Source: Leifsonia sp. CL147
GTDB taxonomy: Bacteria > Actinomycetota > Actinomycetes > Actinomycetales > Microbacteriaceae
Reading direction: 5' to 3'
NCBI RefSeq assembly: GCF_900114565.1
Contig: NZ_FOTM01000001.1
Coordinates: 678-64,677, forward strand
Length of the DNA stretch: 64,000 bases
Shown piece after piece: positions 50,924 to 58,170 of the stretch. Numbering within the stretch: position 1 is the first letter of the stretch; each line of letters opens with the position of its first letter. Made by a program: the position numbers and the translations under genes. Below the pieces are notes generated by a model. That model was not told the origin of the DNA and made no database searches. It saw only the letters and a program-made list of their open reading frames with translations.

Positions 50924-51322
50924 TCAGACGGACGCGACCGTGCACCCGCAGCCCTCTGCGGCTTCCGGGATGCGGTGCTCGGCGCCCACGAGCCGCCGGG
51001 CGAGGAGCTCGCGGCGACGTTCCAGCTGGGCGATCGCCGCATCCAGTTCCGCCAGTCCGTCGCGGTAGGCATCGCGGGAGGCCGGGCACTCGTCGCTGTG
51101 AGCGTGGCCCGATCCGAGGCAGTCGATGAAGGGCCGCGCCTTGCCCGGCGGGATGCCCGTCGCGGCCAGTTCGCGGATCTCCCGGACGGCGCGCAGATGC
51201 TCGTCGCGGTATTCGCGATAGCCGTTGCCGAGCCGCTCCGGCGAGAGGAGACCGAGCCGTTCGTAGTAGCGCACGGCCTTCACGGTCACTCCCGCACGTT
51301 CGGCGAGCTCACTGATGCGCAT
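50924..51322 (-). CDS. MerR family transcriptional regulator with C-terminal cysteines
   Basis: 132 residues from ATG 51322. MerR HTH about 1-70: MRISELAERAGVTVKAVRYY, ERLGLLSPERLGNGYREYRD. Coiled coil about 88-115. Cysteines stand at CLGSGHAHSDEC and EGCGC, suggesting metal sensing or redox chemistry. Divergent from the 74-residue zinc-ribbon gene; the 91-base gap has a GACC...GGTC dyad (about 51345-51369) near the expected stretched promoter. Confidence 0.88.
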   Translation of the reverse strand: MRISELAERAGVTVKAVRYYERLGLLSPERLGNGYREYRDEHLRAVREIRELAATGIPPGKARPFIDCLGSGHAHSDECPASRDAYRDGLAELDAAIAQLERRRELLARRLVGAEHRIPEAAEGCGCTVASV

Positions 51323-51387
51323 GCGATCCTCCGCTCTCAGGGTAGACCTCGACCCGCGGGGGGAGGGTCCATACGTACTACTATTAA

Positions 51388-51399
51388 TTAGTGCACTAA
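51388..51399. promoter_or_regulatory. Palindrome upstream of the 74-residue gene
   Basis: TTAGTGCACTAA is a perfect 12-bp palindrome in an AT-rich patch, 15 bases before the ATG at 51414. The form resembles MarR-family operators, and a marR gene lies 250 bases away, but it might equally serve the divergent merR gene. Confidence 0.5.
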
Positions 51400-51413
51400 C
51401 GAATCGAGGAATG

Positions 51414-51638
51414 ATGGCGGGACGCTTCGCCGGCTGGTATGCGCGGTGGAACGAGAAGCTGATCCGGATCGCCGGCCCGGCACAGCTCGGCGCCGGGCAC
51501 GCGGAGGCTCCCGACCGCCGTTCCGCGGGCGCGCCCTGCCCGATGTGCGGCCGTCCGATGACCGAGCACGACGTGCTGCGTCCTGGAGGCCAGCGGGAGG
51601 CCACGCGCCTGGTGTGCCCGGCGTCCACCGTCGACTGA
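51414..51638 (+). CDS. Small zinc-ribbon-like protein
   Basis: 74 residues from ATG 51414 (GAGGA seven bases upstream; ATG 51411 is alternative). N-terminal MAGRFAGWYARWNEKLIRIA is amphipathic and basic; the C-terminal half has CPMCGRPMTEHDVLRPGG and a later Cys, a half zinc ribbon. Divergent from merR and convergent with marR. Function unknown; probably regulated by MerR. Confidence 0.6.
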   Translation: MAGRFAGWYARWNEKLIRIAGPAQLGAGHAEAPDRRSAGAPCPMCGRPMTEHDVLRPGGQREATRLVCPASTVD

Positions 51639-51648
51639 AGCGGCCGGG

Positions 51649-52119
51649 TCAGCCGTCCCGGAGGGCCGCAGCGGTGATCCGCTGCAGGCTGTCGCGCAGC
51701 TCCTCCAACTCGGAGAGGGGGATCCCGAGTTGCGCGACGATGCTCCGCGGGATCTTCTCGGCCTCCGCACGCAGTTCCCGCCCCGCCGGCGTGAGCCGCA
51801 CCTCGAGCGCGCGTTCGTCCGCGGTGCTGCGTCGCCTCTCCACGTAACCGGTCGCCTCCAGCCGCTTCAGGAGGGGCGACAGTGTCGCCGGCTCGAGCGC
51901 CAGCGTGTCGCTGAGGTCCCTGACCGAGCGCGGTTCCCGCTCCCACAGCGCGAGCATCACCAGGTACTGCGGATGCGTCAGGGAGAGCGGCTCCAGCACC
52001 GGCCGGTACAGGCCGATGACGCTCCGCGCGGCGACGGCGAGGCCGAAGCACACCTGGTTCTCGAGCGCGAGGAGGTCATCCGCCCTCCGTCCGCCCTGGG
52101 TCTGCGGCTCAGTACTCAT
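51649..52119 (-). CDS. MarR family transcriptional regulator
   Basis: 156 residues. Winged helix about 45-115: LTHPQYLVMLALWEREPRSV, DLSDTLALEPATLSPLLKRL, GYVERRRSTADERALEVRLT. The Cys in ENQVCFGLAVAAR near residue 24 is in the position of the OhrR peroxide-sensing cysteine, so OhrR-type sensing is possible; no ohr gene is adjacent. It overlaps the DUF6458 gene by 11 bases. Confidence 0.9.
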   Translation of the reverse strand: MSTEPQTQGGRRADDLLALENQVCFGLAVAARSVIGLYRPVLEPLSLTHPQYLVMLALWEREPRSVRDLSDTLALEPATLSPLLKRLEATGYVERRRSTADERALEVRLTPAGRELRAEAEKIPRSIVAQLGIPLSELEELRDSLQRITAAALRDG

Positions 52120-52354
52120 CGGTCCGGCGCTCGACGACCCGCTCGCCCGTCGCCGGGTCCACGCGCTCCCGCCGCACGGTCCGGTACGGCCTGCGGCGAA
52201 GCGCGAAGACCAGCGAGATCACGAAGATCACGAGACCGGCTCCCATCAGGATGTAGCCGGTGATCCTCAGGTCGATCCAGTCCACCTGCACTTGCACGGC
52301 CAAAGCAAGGATCAGCCCGACCACGAAGATGAAGATGCCGCTTCCGATGCCCAT
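52109..52354 (-). CDS. DUF6458 small membrane protein
   Basis: 81 residues: two membrane helices (MGIGSGIFIFVVGLILALAV and a segment at about 31-50) and a basic, acidic-ended tail (RRRPYRTVRRERVDPATGER). Matches the small DUF6458 proteins common in actinobacteria. Upstream of marR and overlapping it. Confidence 0.85.
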   Translation of the reverse strand: MGIGSGIFIFVVGLILALAVQVQVDWIDLRITGYILMGAGLVIFVISLVFALRRRPYRTVRRERVDPATGERVVERRTDEY

Positions 52355-52448
52355 GCGTCACGCTCCTCACGTCCGGCCTCAAGCTACTCCTGAACGGTGC
52401 CGGCGCGCAGTACAGCGCCGGTGACGGCACGCGACGGTGACGGTTCGA

Positions 52449-53264
52449 TCACTCAGCGCGGGAGAACTCCGACGCGCGCGCGACCTGCTCGGGGGTGAGG
52501 GCGACGCCCGTGTAGCGCTCGAACTGCCGGGCCGCCTGCAGGGCGATCACCTCGGCCCCGGTGATGACGTGCCGCTCTGCGGCGCGCGCTGCGGCGATGA
52601 GCGGCGTCTCGGAGGGGAACGCCACGACGTCGAAGACCGTCGAGGCACGCTCGATGACGGGGAGGTCGAAGGCGAGGACGCTCTCGGCATCTCCGCGCAT
52701 CCCGAGCGGAGTCACGTTCACGACGACATCGAACCCCGGCTCCGGGTCGCCGGCGAGCCAGGTGTAGCCGTAGCGCTCGGCCAGCGCCGGGCCGGCCTCC
52801 GCGTTGCGGGCGAGGACGGTGAGCTCCTCGAAGCCGGCGCCCCGGAAGGCGGCGACCACGGCCTTGGCCATCCCTCCGGAACCGCGGACGAGCACGCGCT
52901 GAGCGGGGTCGACCTCGTGCTCGGCCAGCAACTGAGCCACGGCCTCGTAGTCGGTGTTGGAGGCGGTGAGCAGACCATCCTCGTTGACCACCGTGTTGAC
53001 CGACTCGATGGCGATGGCCGACGCCTCCAGGTTGTCGACCAGCGGGATGACGGCCTCCTTGAACGGCATGGAGACCGAGCAGCCGCGGATGCCCAGAGCC
53101 CGGATGCCTCGGACAGCGCCCTCCAGGTCGTCGGTGGTGAACGCCTTGTAGACGAAGTTGAGACCCAGCTCGTCGTACAGGTAGTTGTGGAAGCGCGTTC
53201 CGATGTTGCTCGGGCGACCGGCGAGGGAGATGCAGACCTGCATGTCCTTGTTCAGGATGGGCAT
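52449..53264 (-). CDS. Shikimate 5-dehydrogenase-like protein (SDH-L, HI0607 type)
   Basis: 271 residues. The N terminus ILNKDMQVCISLAGRPSNIG, TRFHNYLYDELGLNFVYKAF and RALGIRGCSVSMPFKEAV is the HI0607/SdhL pattern, distinct from AroE. Dinucleotide site VLVRGSGGMAKAVVAAFRGA. These enzymes reduce dehydroshikimate weakly, so the physiological substrate is unclear. Stands alone, away from aro genes. Confidence 0.88.
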   Translation of the reverse strand: MPILNKDMQVCISLAGRPSNIGTRFHNYLYDELGLNFVYKAFTTDDLEGAVRGIRALGIRGCSVSMPFKEAVIPLVDNLEASAIAIESVNTVVNEDGLLTASNTDYEAVAQLLAEHEVDPAQRVLVRGSGGMAKAVVAAFRGAGFEELTVLARNAEAGPALAERYGYTWLAGDPEPGFDVVVNVTPLGMRGDAESVLAFDLPVIERASTVFDVVAFPSETPLIAAARAAERHVITGAEVIALQAARQFERYTGVALTPEQVARASEFSRAE

Positions 53265-53326
53265 GCCTCCATCATCGCAGCGCCCTCAGCGCGTCGTCGC
53301 GAGCACAGCGCACCTCGTGCGCGATG

Positions 53327-53361
53327 AAAGGGCCCGGAGCGTCTGACGCTCCGGGCCCTTT
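53327..53361. terminator. Strong bidirectional terminator
   Basis: AAAGGGCCCGGAGCG (53327-53341) and CGCTCCGGGCCCTTT (53347-53361) form a perfect 15-bp stem with a TCTGA loop and terminal A/T tracts on both sides. It lies upstream of the SDH-L gene and downstream of the 137-residue gene, so it ends the latter transcript. Confidence 0.85.
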
Positions 53362-53483
53362 CCCGGTCCGTCCCCCGACAGGACCGGTTCCCCCTGGCCG
53401 AAGCCTGATGAAAGGCTAATGCGGGCATTGAGACCCGGACATCGGTGGCAGCACGGATCCGGCGTGCGTGCATTCTCGTCCCG

Positions 53484-53897
53484 TCACCGCGGACGCGCCG
53501 GCCTGGTCGGAGGCATCGGGGACGACGTGGATGCGGTGCTCGCGTCCCGGCGGAGTGCCGCGCGGTAGAACTGCACCAGGTCCGCAGCGCTCGGGCTCTG
53601 CGCCGCCATGCCGGCCGCATCCACTCGTCGCGACGCCAGGTGGTGCCGCCACGACTCGGTGGCGCGCCGGTGGTCCCAGGCAGCGGCGGCGGCCGCCTCG
53701 AGGGTGCGGCACCAGCCGATGAGCTCGCGTTCGGCGGAGCTCTGGGCCCAGGTCACCACCCGGAACCACACGTCCGGGTTGTTCGGATCGCCGAAGGCGA
53801 AGCGCCGGATCACCCCGTACGGCGCTCCCAGCGACCCCTGGCGGAGCAGCCACTCGCTGGGCTGCGCATTCGCCACGGGATGCCAGGATGCGCTCAC
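53484..53897 (-). CDS. Hypothetical protein next to the 40-bp repeat array
   Basis: 137 residues from GTG 53897. Begins VSASWHPVANAQPSEWLLRQ and contains VIRRFAFGDPNNPDVWFRVV, TWAQSSAERELIGWCRTLEA and a helical Ala/Trp/His region; ends in a low-complexity Pro/Arg tail. Composition is protein-like over residues 1-110. No recognised family. Upstream extension of the frame runs into the repeat array and is not credible. The repeats end 57 bases before its start. Confidence 0.65.
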   Translation of the reverse strand: MSASWHPVANAQPSEWLLRQGSLGAPYGVIRRFAFGDPNNPDVWFRVVTWAQSSAERELIGWCRTLEAAAAAAWDHRRATESWRHHLASRRVDAAGMAAQSPSAADLVQFYRAALRRDASTASTSSPMPPTRPARPR

Positions 53898-53954
53898 GGC
53901 GTCACGGTATGCGAGGCCGCCGACACGCGCCGCGTTCCGGGGAACGGAGCGCCG

Positions 53955-54210
53955 ACATTCGTGACGAATCGCCGCTTCCTTCGCGTGTAGGTGCACATTC
54001 GTGACGAATCGCCGTTTCCTTCGCGTGTGAGTGCACATTCGTGACGAATCGCCGTTTCCCTCGCGTGTGAGTGCACATTCGTGACGAATCGCCGCTTCCC
54101 TCGCGTGTAAGTGCACATTCGTGACGAATCGCCGCTTCCCTCGCGTGTAGGTGCACATTCGTGACGAATCGCCGCTTCCCTCGCGTGTAAGTGCACATTC
54201 GTGACGAATG
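53955..54210. repeat. Array of 40-bp repeats with palindromic cores
   Basis: Six full units begin at 53955, 53995, 54035, 54075, 54115 and 54155; a seventh is cut after 16 bases. Each starts ACATTCGTGACGAATCGCCG. The core ATTCGTGACGAAT is a palindrome around one base, giving seven sites at a constant 40-base spacing. Differences between units are only C/T or A/G changes at four positions. On the plus strand every unit reads GTG-ACG-AAT-CGC-CGY-TTC-CYT-CGC-GTG followed by a stop: TAG, TGA, TGA, TAA, TAG, TAA. The spacers are not unique, so it is not a CRISPR array. Confidence 0.95.
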
Positions 54211-54218
54211 TGGGGAGG

Positions 54219-55157
54219 TCAGCCGACGAGCTCCTGCGGGAGGACCACCACATCCACGAGCGCGCCGTTGCGCCAGAGGGTGAGCTCCATCCGCCGCCCG
54301 ATGGCACGCTCGACCATGAGGCGCTGCAGGCCCGTGGGATCCGAGACGGGGATGCCGTCCAGCGAGATCACGATGTCGCCCGCCCGTGCGCCCGCCTCCG
54401 CCGCCGGGCTCCCCGGTACGACGCTGGCGATCCGGATCCCCTGCGGCGCGCCCACTTTCGCGGCCGCCTCCGGGCTCAGCTGCACCTTGACCCCCGCAAC
54501 ACCCAGCCACGCGCGCCGGACCCGGCCGCTGCTCTTCAGCGCCTCCACGATCTCGAGCGTGCTGGCGTTGATCGGCACCGCGAGGCCCAGCCCGATGCCC
54601 GCCACAGCGGTGTTCACCCCGATCATGCGGCCGGCGCTGTCGGCGAGGACCCCTCCGCTGTTTCCGGGATTGAGTGCGGCGTCGGTCTGGATCACCTCGT
54701 CGATCACGCGGCCCGACGCGGTCGGGAGCGAACGGCCGAGCGCCGAGACGATCCCCGCGGTCACACTGCCCGCGAGGCCGAGCGGATTCCCGAGGGCGAC
54801 CACGAGCTGACCCACCTTGAGCCGGGACGCGTCCCCGAGCCGCAGGGGAGGAGGAGTGCCGGCGCGTGCGCGCAGCACGGCCAGGTCGGAGAGGGAGTCC
54901 GTCCCCGCCACATCGGCCGCCATCGACGTGCCGTCGCCGAACGACAGCTCGACGGCCGAGGCGCCGATCACGACATGCGCACTCGTGAGGAGGTGCCCGT
55001 CGGCGGTGATGACCGACGCGCTGCCCGCGCCCGCGCCTGTCCGCGTGCGCACCGACACCGCGGCGACGGAGGGCAGCACCGCCTCCGCGACGCGGGTGAC
55101 CACCGCCGAGTAGGCGTCGAGGGCCGCGTCGTCGTCCCGTTCGTCCATCTCGCTCAC
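54219..55157 (-). CDS. HtrA-like trypsin-fold protease with PDZ domain, apparently cytosolic
   Basis: About 312 residues from GTG 55157 (ATG 55148 and 55193 are alternatives). Protease domain about 15-200: His in TSAHVVIGA, Asp in LSDLAVLRA, Ser in NPGNSGGVLAD. PDZ domain about 215-305: GIRIASVVPGSPAAEAGARA, GDIVISLDGIPV. There is no signal peptide or membrane helix, unlike most HtrA/DegP proteins, so it should act in the cytoplasm or leave by another route. Confidence 0.88.
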   Translation of the reverse strand: MSEMDERDDDAALDAYSAVVTRVAEAVLPSVAAVSVRTRTGAGAGSASVITADGHLLTSAHVVIGASAVELSFGDGTSMAADVAGTDSLSDLAVLRARAGTPPPLRLGDASRLKVGQLVVALGNPLGLAGSVTAGIVSALGRSLPTASGRVIDEVIQTDAALNPGNSGGVLADSAGRMIGVNTAVAGIGLGLAVPINASTLEIVEALKSSGRVRRAWLGVAGVKVQLSPEAAAKVGAPQGIRIASVVPGSPAAEAGARAGDIVISLDGIPVSDPTGLQRLMVERAIGRRMELTLWRNGALVDVVVLPQELVG

Positions 55158-55216
55158 GGGGACAGTCTCACTCCCGCCGTCGTCCCGTGGCACCCGGTTC
55201 GCGCAGGGCGGACGAC

Positions 55217-55522
55217 TCAGGTGAACAGCCGGATGAGCGCGGCGACCACCGCGGCGGCGGGCACCACCACGATGAACGGCACCCGCAGGGCGTACAGACC
55301 GGCCGCGATCGCGACCGCCGGCAGGCGCGCGTCGAGCTGCAGCGACTGCCCCGCGCCCAGGGTCTGCACGCCGATGAGGGCGGCGAGGAGCGCCGCGGTC
55401 AGCAGGTCGCTCACGCGTGCGATGGTGGGATGGTCGAGAGCCTTCGGCGGAACCATCCAGCCGGCGGCCTTCAGGCCGAGGACGCAGATGGCGGCCAGAA
55501 GGATGACCTGCCAGGTCGTCAC
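55217..55522 (-). CDS. azlD: AzlD family branched-chain amino acid exporter subunit
   Basis: 101 residues with three membrane helices (about 5-25, 40-55, 65-98). ALRVPFIVVVPAAAVVAALI and the early AAICVLGLKAAGW fit AzlD. Small subunit of the AzlCD exporter. Overlaps azlC by four bases (55519-55522). Confidence 0.9.
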   Translation of the reverse strand: MTTWQVILLAAICVLGLKAAGWMVPPKALDHPTIARVSDLLTAALLAALIGVQTLGAGQSLQLDARLPAVAIAAGLYALRVPFIVVVPAAAVVAALIRLFT

Positions 55523-56259
55523 GGCTTCACCTCCCGCTCCATCGGGACCGCTTCGGGATGCGGCGGGTCGCTCCGCCGCCCGAACAGGTTGAGCACGCCG
55601 ACGACGATGGCCACCAGTGCCGCCACGAGGACCGGCAGCCCGGGCATGAGGAACGGCGTCAATAACGTCGCGACGAAACCGCCGGCGACGGCGACCGCCT
55701 GCGTCTGGCGCGCCTTGAGCCGCGGCCAGAGCAGGCCGAGGAAGGCGGCAGCGGCGGCCGCATCCAATCCGTACGCTTTCACATCGCCGATGAGGTCGCC
55801 GAGGAGGGCGCCCGCGAGCGTGGTGAGGTTCCAGCCGACGTAGACCACGAGGCCGGTCACCCAGAAGCCGATGCGCTGCGCGCGCAGCCGGGTGTGGGCG
55901 ACGGCGACGGCGGTCGATTCGTCGATGGTCAGCTGCGCGGCTGCGGCTCGCCGCCAGAAGCCCGGGCCGATGATGCGCGACAGTCGCAGCGCGTAGAAGG
56001 AGTTGCGGACGCCGAGGAGCGCGGCGCTGATGATCGCGGTGCCTCCGGCCGCCGTCCCGCCCGAGGCCAGGACGCCGATGAGGGCGAATTGGGAGCCCCC
56101 GCTGAACATGATCAGGCTGAGCACGCAGGTCTGCCAGATGTCGAGGCCGGATGCGGTGGCGAGCGCTCCGAACGAGACGCCGTACGCGGCCGTGGCGAGG
56201 CCGACGGCCCAGCCGGAGCGGGCCGCGGAGCGTTCCTCGCTGGTCCGTTCCTGGCGCAT
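55519..56259 (-). CDS. azlC: AzlC family branched-chain amino acid exporter
   Basis: 246 residues from ATG 56259; the upstream frame is the antisense of tetR. AzlC features: YGVSFGALATASGLDIWQTC, LIMFSGGSQFALIGVLASGG, LLGVRNSFYALRLS, QLTIDESTAVAV. Five or more membrane helices. Exports branched-chain amino acids or analogues with AzlD. Confidence 0.93.
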   Translation of the reverse strand: MRQERTSEERSAARSGWAVGLATAAYGVSFGALATASGLDIWQTCVLSLIMFSGGSQFALIGVLASGGTAAGGTAIISAALLGVRNSFYALRLSRIIGPGFWRRAAAAQLTIDESTAVAVAHTRLRAQRIGFWVTGLVVYVGWNLTTLAGALLGDLIGDVKAYGLDAAAAAAFLGLLWPRLKARQTQAVAVAGGFVATLLTPFLMPGLPVLVAALVAIVVGVLNLFGRRSDPPHPEAVPMEREVKP

Positions 56260-56288
56260 CCTTCCGACCCTATCGCCGGGCTGCGCGC

Positions 56289-56834
56289 TCAGCGGAACAA
56301 GCGGCCGACCAGCTGCTCCGCGATGTCGTCCTCGAGTGTCCAGGGCAGGAAGATCACCCGGTAGATGATCGGCGCGATGACCAGGTCGATGATGTCGTCC
56401 GCCGTGATCTCGGTGTCCGGGTAGCGCTCGAGCAGCAGACCGGCCTCCGTCCGGCGGTTCCGGAGGCAGTTGGATTGACGCTCTCCGGCCGCGGAGGCAC
56501 CCCCACGGAGCAGTGCCGCGTTGACCGGGTTGCGATAGTGCTCGACCAGCTCCCGCGCCCAAGCCGTGAGGTCACCGCGGAGGTCGCCGCCGGCAGGGAG
56601 GGGCCGCTCGGGATCGAGCTGGTACGTGGCGATGTCGTTGATGAGCGTGGGGAGGTCGCCCCAGCGTCGGTAGATGCTGGTCGGGTTGACTCCGGCGCGC
56701 TCGGCGATCATCGGGACGGTGACCCTGTCCTGGCCCTTCTCCTCGACGAGCTCTTCGACGGCGGTCCGCACGTTGTGGATGACCGCGGCGCTGCGTCCTC
56801 CCGTCCGCTTCGACGGTGTGGTCCTGGTTTCCAT
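56289..56834 (-). CDS. TetR family transcriptional regulator
   Basis: 181 residues. HTH about 15-62: AVIHNVRTAVEELVEEKGQD, RVTVPMIAERAGVNPTSIYR, RWGDLPTLIND. C-terminal TetR_C-type domain ends DDIAEQLVGRLFR. Divergent from an MFS transporter, with two identical operators in the 88-base gap. Likely represses both. Confidence 0.93.
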   Translation of the reverse strand: METRTTPSKRTGGRSAAVIHNVRTAVEELVEEKGQDRVTVPMIAERAGVNPTSIYRRWGDLPTLINDIATYQLDPERPLPAGGDLRGDLTAWARELVEHYRNPVNAALLRGGASAAGERQSNCLRNRRTEAGLLLERYPDTEITADDIIDLVIAPIIYRVIFLPWTLEDDIAEQLVGRLFR

Positions 56835-56845
56835 GGGAATAGCTT

Positions 56846-56911
56846 AAAGCAAATGTTGTTGCTTTTTGTCACCATCCTCCCTATAGTCGCTAAAGCAATC
56901 TTCGTTGCTTT
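56846..56911. promoter_or_regulatory. Twin TetR operators AAAGCAA-N6-TTGCTTT
   Basis: Operator 1 spans 56846-56865 and operator 2 56892-56911; both have 7-base arms AAAGCAA and TTGCTTT with six bases between. A promoter for the transporter fits between them: TTGCTT (56859-56864), 17 bases, TATAGT (56882-56887). Operator 1 would cover the -35 and operator 2 the start region; operator 1 is also next to the tetR start. Confidence 0.88.
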
Positions 56912-56922
56912 AAGGAGTCGAC

Positions 56923-58170
56923 ATGACGACAGCTGAAGAGACCCTCCCGACGGGTGGGATGCTCGCCCTCCGGCCGGCGCGGATCAATCGTCCGTGGCGC
57001 CTCGGCCCCGGCGCCGCCTTCGTCGGCACGGCCCTCGCCTTCGTGGCCGTCGCGCTCGCCGTCGGTGCGCCCAGTCCGCTCTTCGTCCTCTACGAGCAGG
57101 AGTGGGGCTTCCAGCCGTGGCTGCTCACCGTGGCCTTCGCCATCTACGCGGTGACCCTGCTCATCACCCTCCTGATCGCCGGCTCGCTGTCGGACCACAT
57201 CGGGCGGCGCCCGGTGCTGATGGGCGCGCTCGCGCTGCAGATCGTGGCCATGCTGGTGTTCCTCTTCGCTCCGGACATCGGCTGGATCATCGGAGCACGC
57301 GCAGTCCAGGGCATCGGCACCGGCGCGGCGATGAGCACCTTCACCGCTGCGCTGGTGGAACTCGCGCCCGAACGCCTGAAGAAGCTGGGAGCGACGATCG
57401 GAAGCACCGCGCCCGTCGGGGGTCTCGCGATCGGCGCGTTCCTCACCGGACTCGCCGTGCAGTTCATCGCACAGCCGACCACCCTCGTCTTCGTGAGTCT
57501 CGCCCTGCTGTTCGCGGCCGGGCTGGTCGTCGTCTTCGCCGCGCCGGAGACCGTCGAACGGCGTCCGGGCGCGATCCGTTCGCTCATCCCGCGACTGGCG
57601 GTGCCTCGCGAGGCGCGTGCCGAGTTCATCCGCGGGATCCCGGTCTTCATCGCGACCTGGATGCTCGCCGGACTCTTCATCGGCCTGTCGCCGTCCATCG
57701 TGCACGGGGTCTTCCACCTCGACAGCGGCCTGCTCAACGGCGCCATCGTCGCGGTTCCGCCCGCGGTGGGCGCGCTCGCCGGCCTCCTGCTGACGAGAGC
57801 GCCGGCGCGGACCACGGCGGTGTGGTCGATGGCCGGGCTCGTGGTGGGCGTCGTCCTCGCCGCGATCGGCATCGCAGGTGCGGTGCTGCCCCTGCTGTTC
57901 GCCGGGGCCATCGTGGCGGGTGCGGGATTCGGTGTGGGCTTCTCGGCGCCGCTGCGCATCCTGGCGCCGCTGGCTCCCAACGACAAGCGGGCGGAGCTCT
58001 TCGCGGGCATCTTCCTGGTCAGCTACCTCGCCTACGGCGTGCCCGCCCTGGTGGCCGGCGAGCTGATCGGCGCGATCGGCCTGCTGCCGACCGCGCTCGG
58101 ATACACGGTCGCGATCGCCGTCGCGGCCACGGTGGCCCTCGTGGTGCAGGCCGTCAGACCACGTCGATGA
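56923..58170 (+). CDS. MFS transporter
   Basis: 415 residues with twelve predicted membrane helices. Motif A between helices 2 and 3 reads GSLSDHIGRRPVLMGALALQ; VQGIGTGAAMSTFTAALVEL is helix 4. Proton-driven efflux or uptake of a small molecule; regulation by the divergent TetR suggests drug or metabolite export. Its end overlaps the convergent oxidoreductase gene by 17 bases. Confidence 0.92.
   Translation: MTTAEETLPTGGMLALRPARINRPWRLGPGAAFVGTALAFVAVALAVGAPSPLFVLYEQEWGFQPWLLTVAFAIYAVTLLITLLIAGSLSDHIGRRPVLMGALALQIVAMLVFLFAPDIGWIIGARAVQGIGTGAAMSTFTAALVELAPERLKKLGATIGSTAPVGGLAIGAFLTGLAVQFIAQPTTLVFVSLALLFAAGLVVVFAAPETVERRPGAIRSLIPRLAVPREARAEFIRGIPVFIATWMLAGLFIGLSPSIVHGVFHLDSGLLNGAIVAVPPAVGALAGLLLTRAPARTTAVWSMAGLVVGVVLAAIGIAGAVLPLLFAGAIVAGAGFGVGFSAPLRILAPLAPNDKRAELFAGIFLVSYLAYGVPALVAGELIGAIGLLPTALGYTVAIAVAATVALVVQAVRPRR

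Noticed and set aside
52437-53327. 296-residue plus-strand frame opposite the shikimate-dehydrogenase-like gene
   Set aside because: It is antisense to a well-recognised protein and has no family resemblance.
53484-54158. Longer version of the 137-residue protein reading through the repeat array
   Set aside because: The extra N terminus is just translated repeat (two frames alternate because 40 is not divisible by three), so the GTG at 53897 is preferred.
53955-54210. CRISPR array
   Set aside because: Repeats are in direct tandem at a fixed 40-base period and the material between palindromes is nearly identical in every unit; there are no unique spacers and no cas genes.
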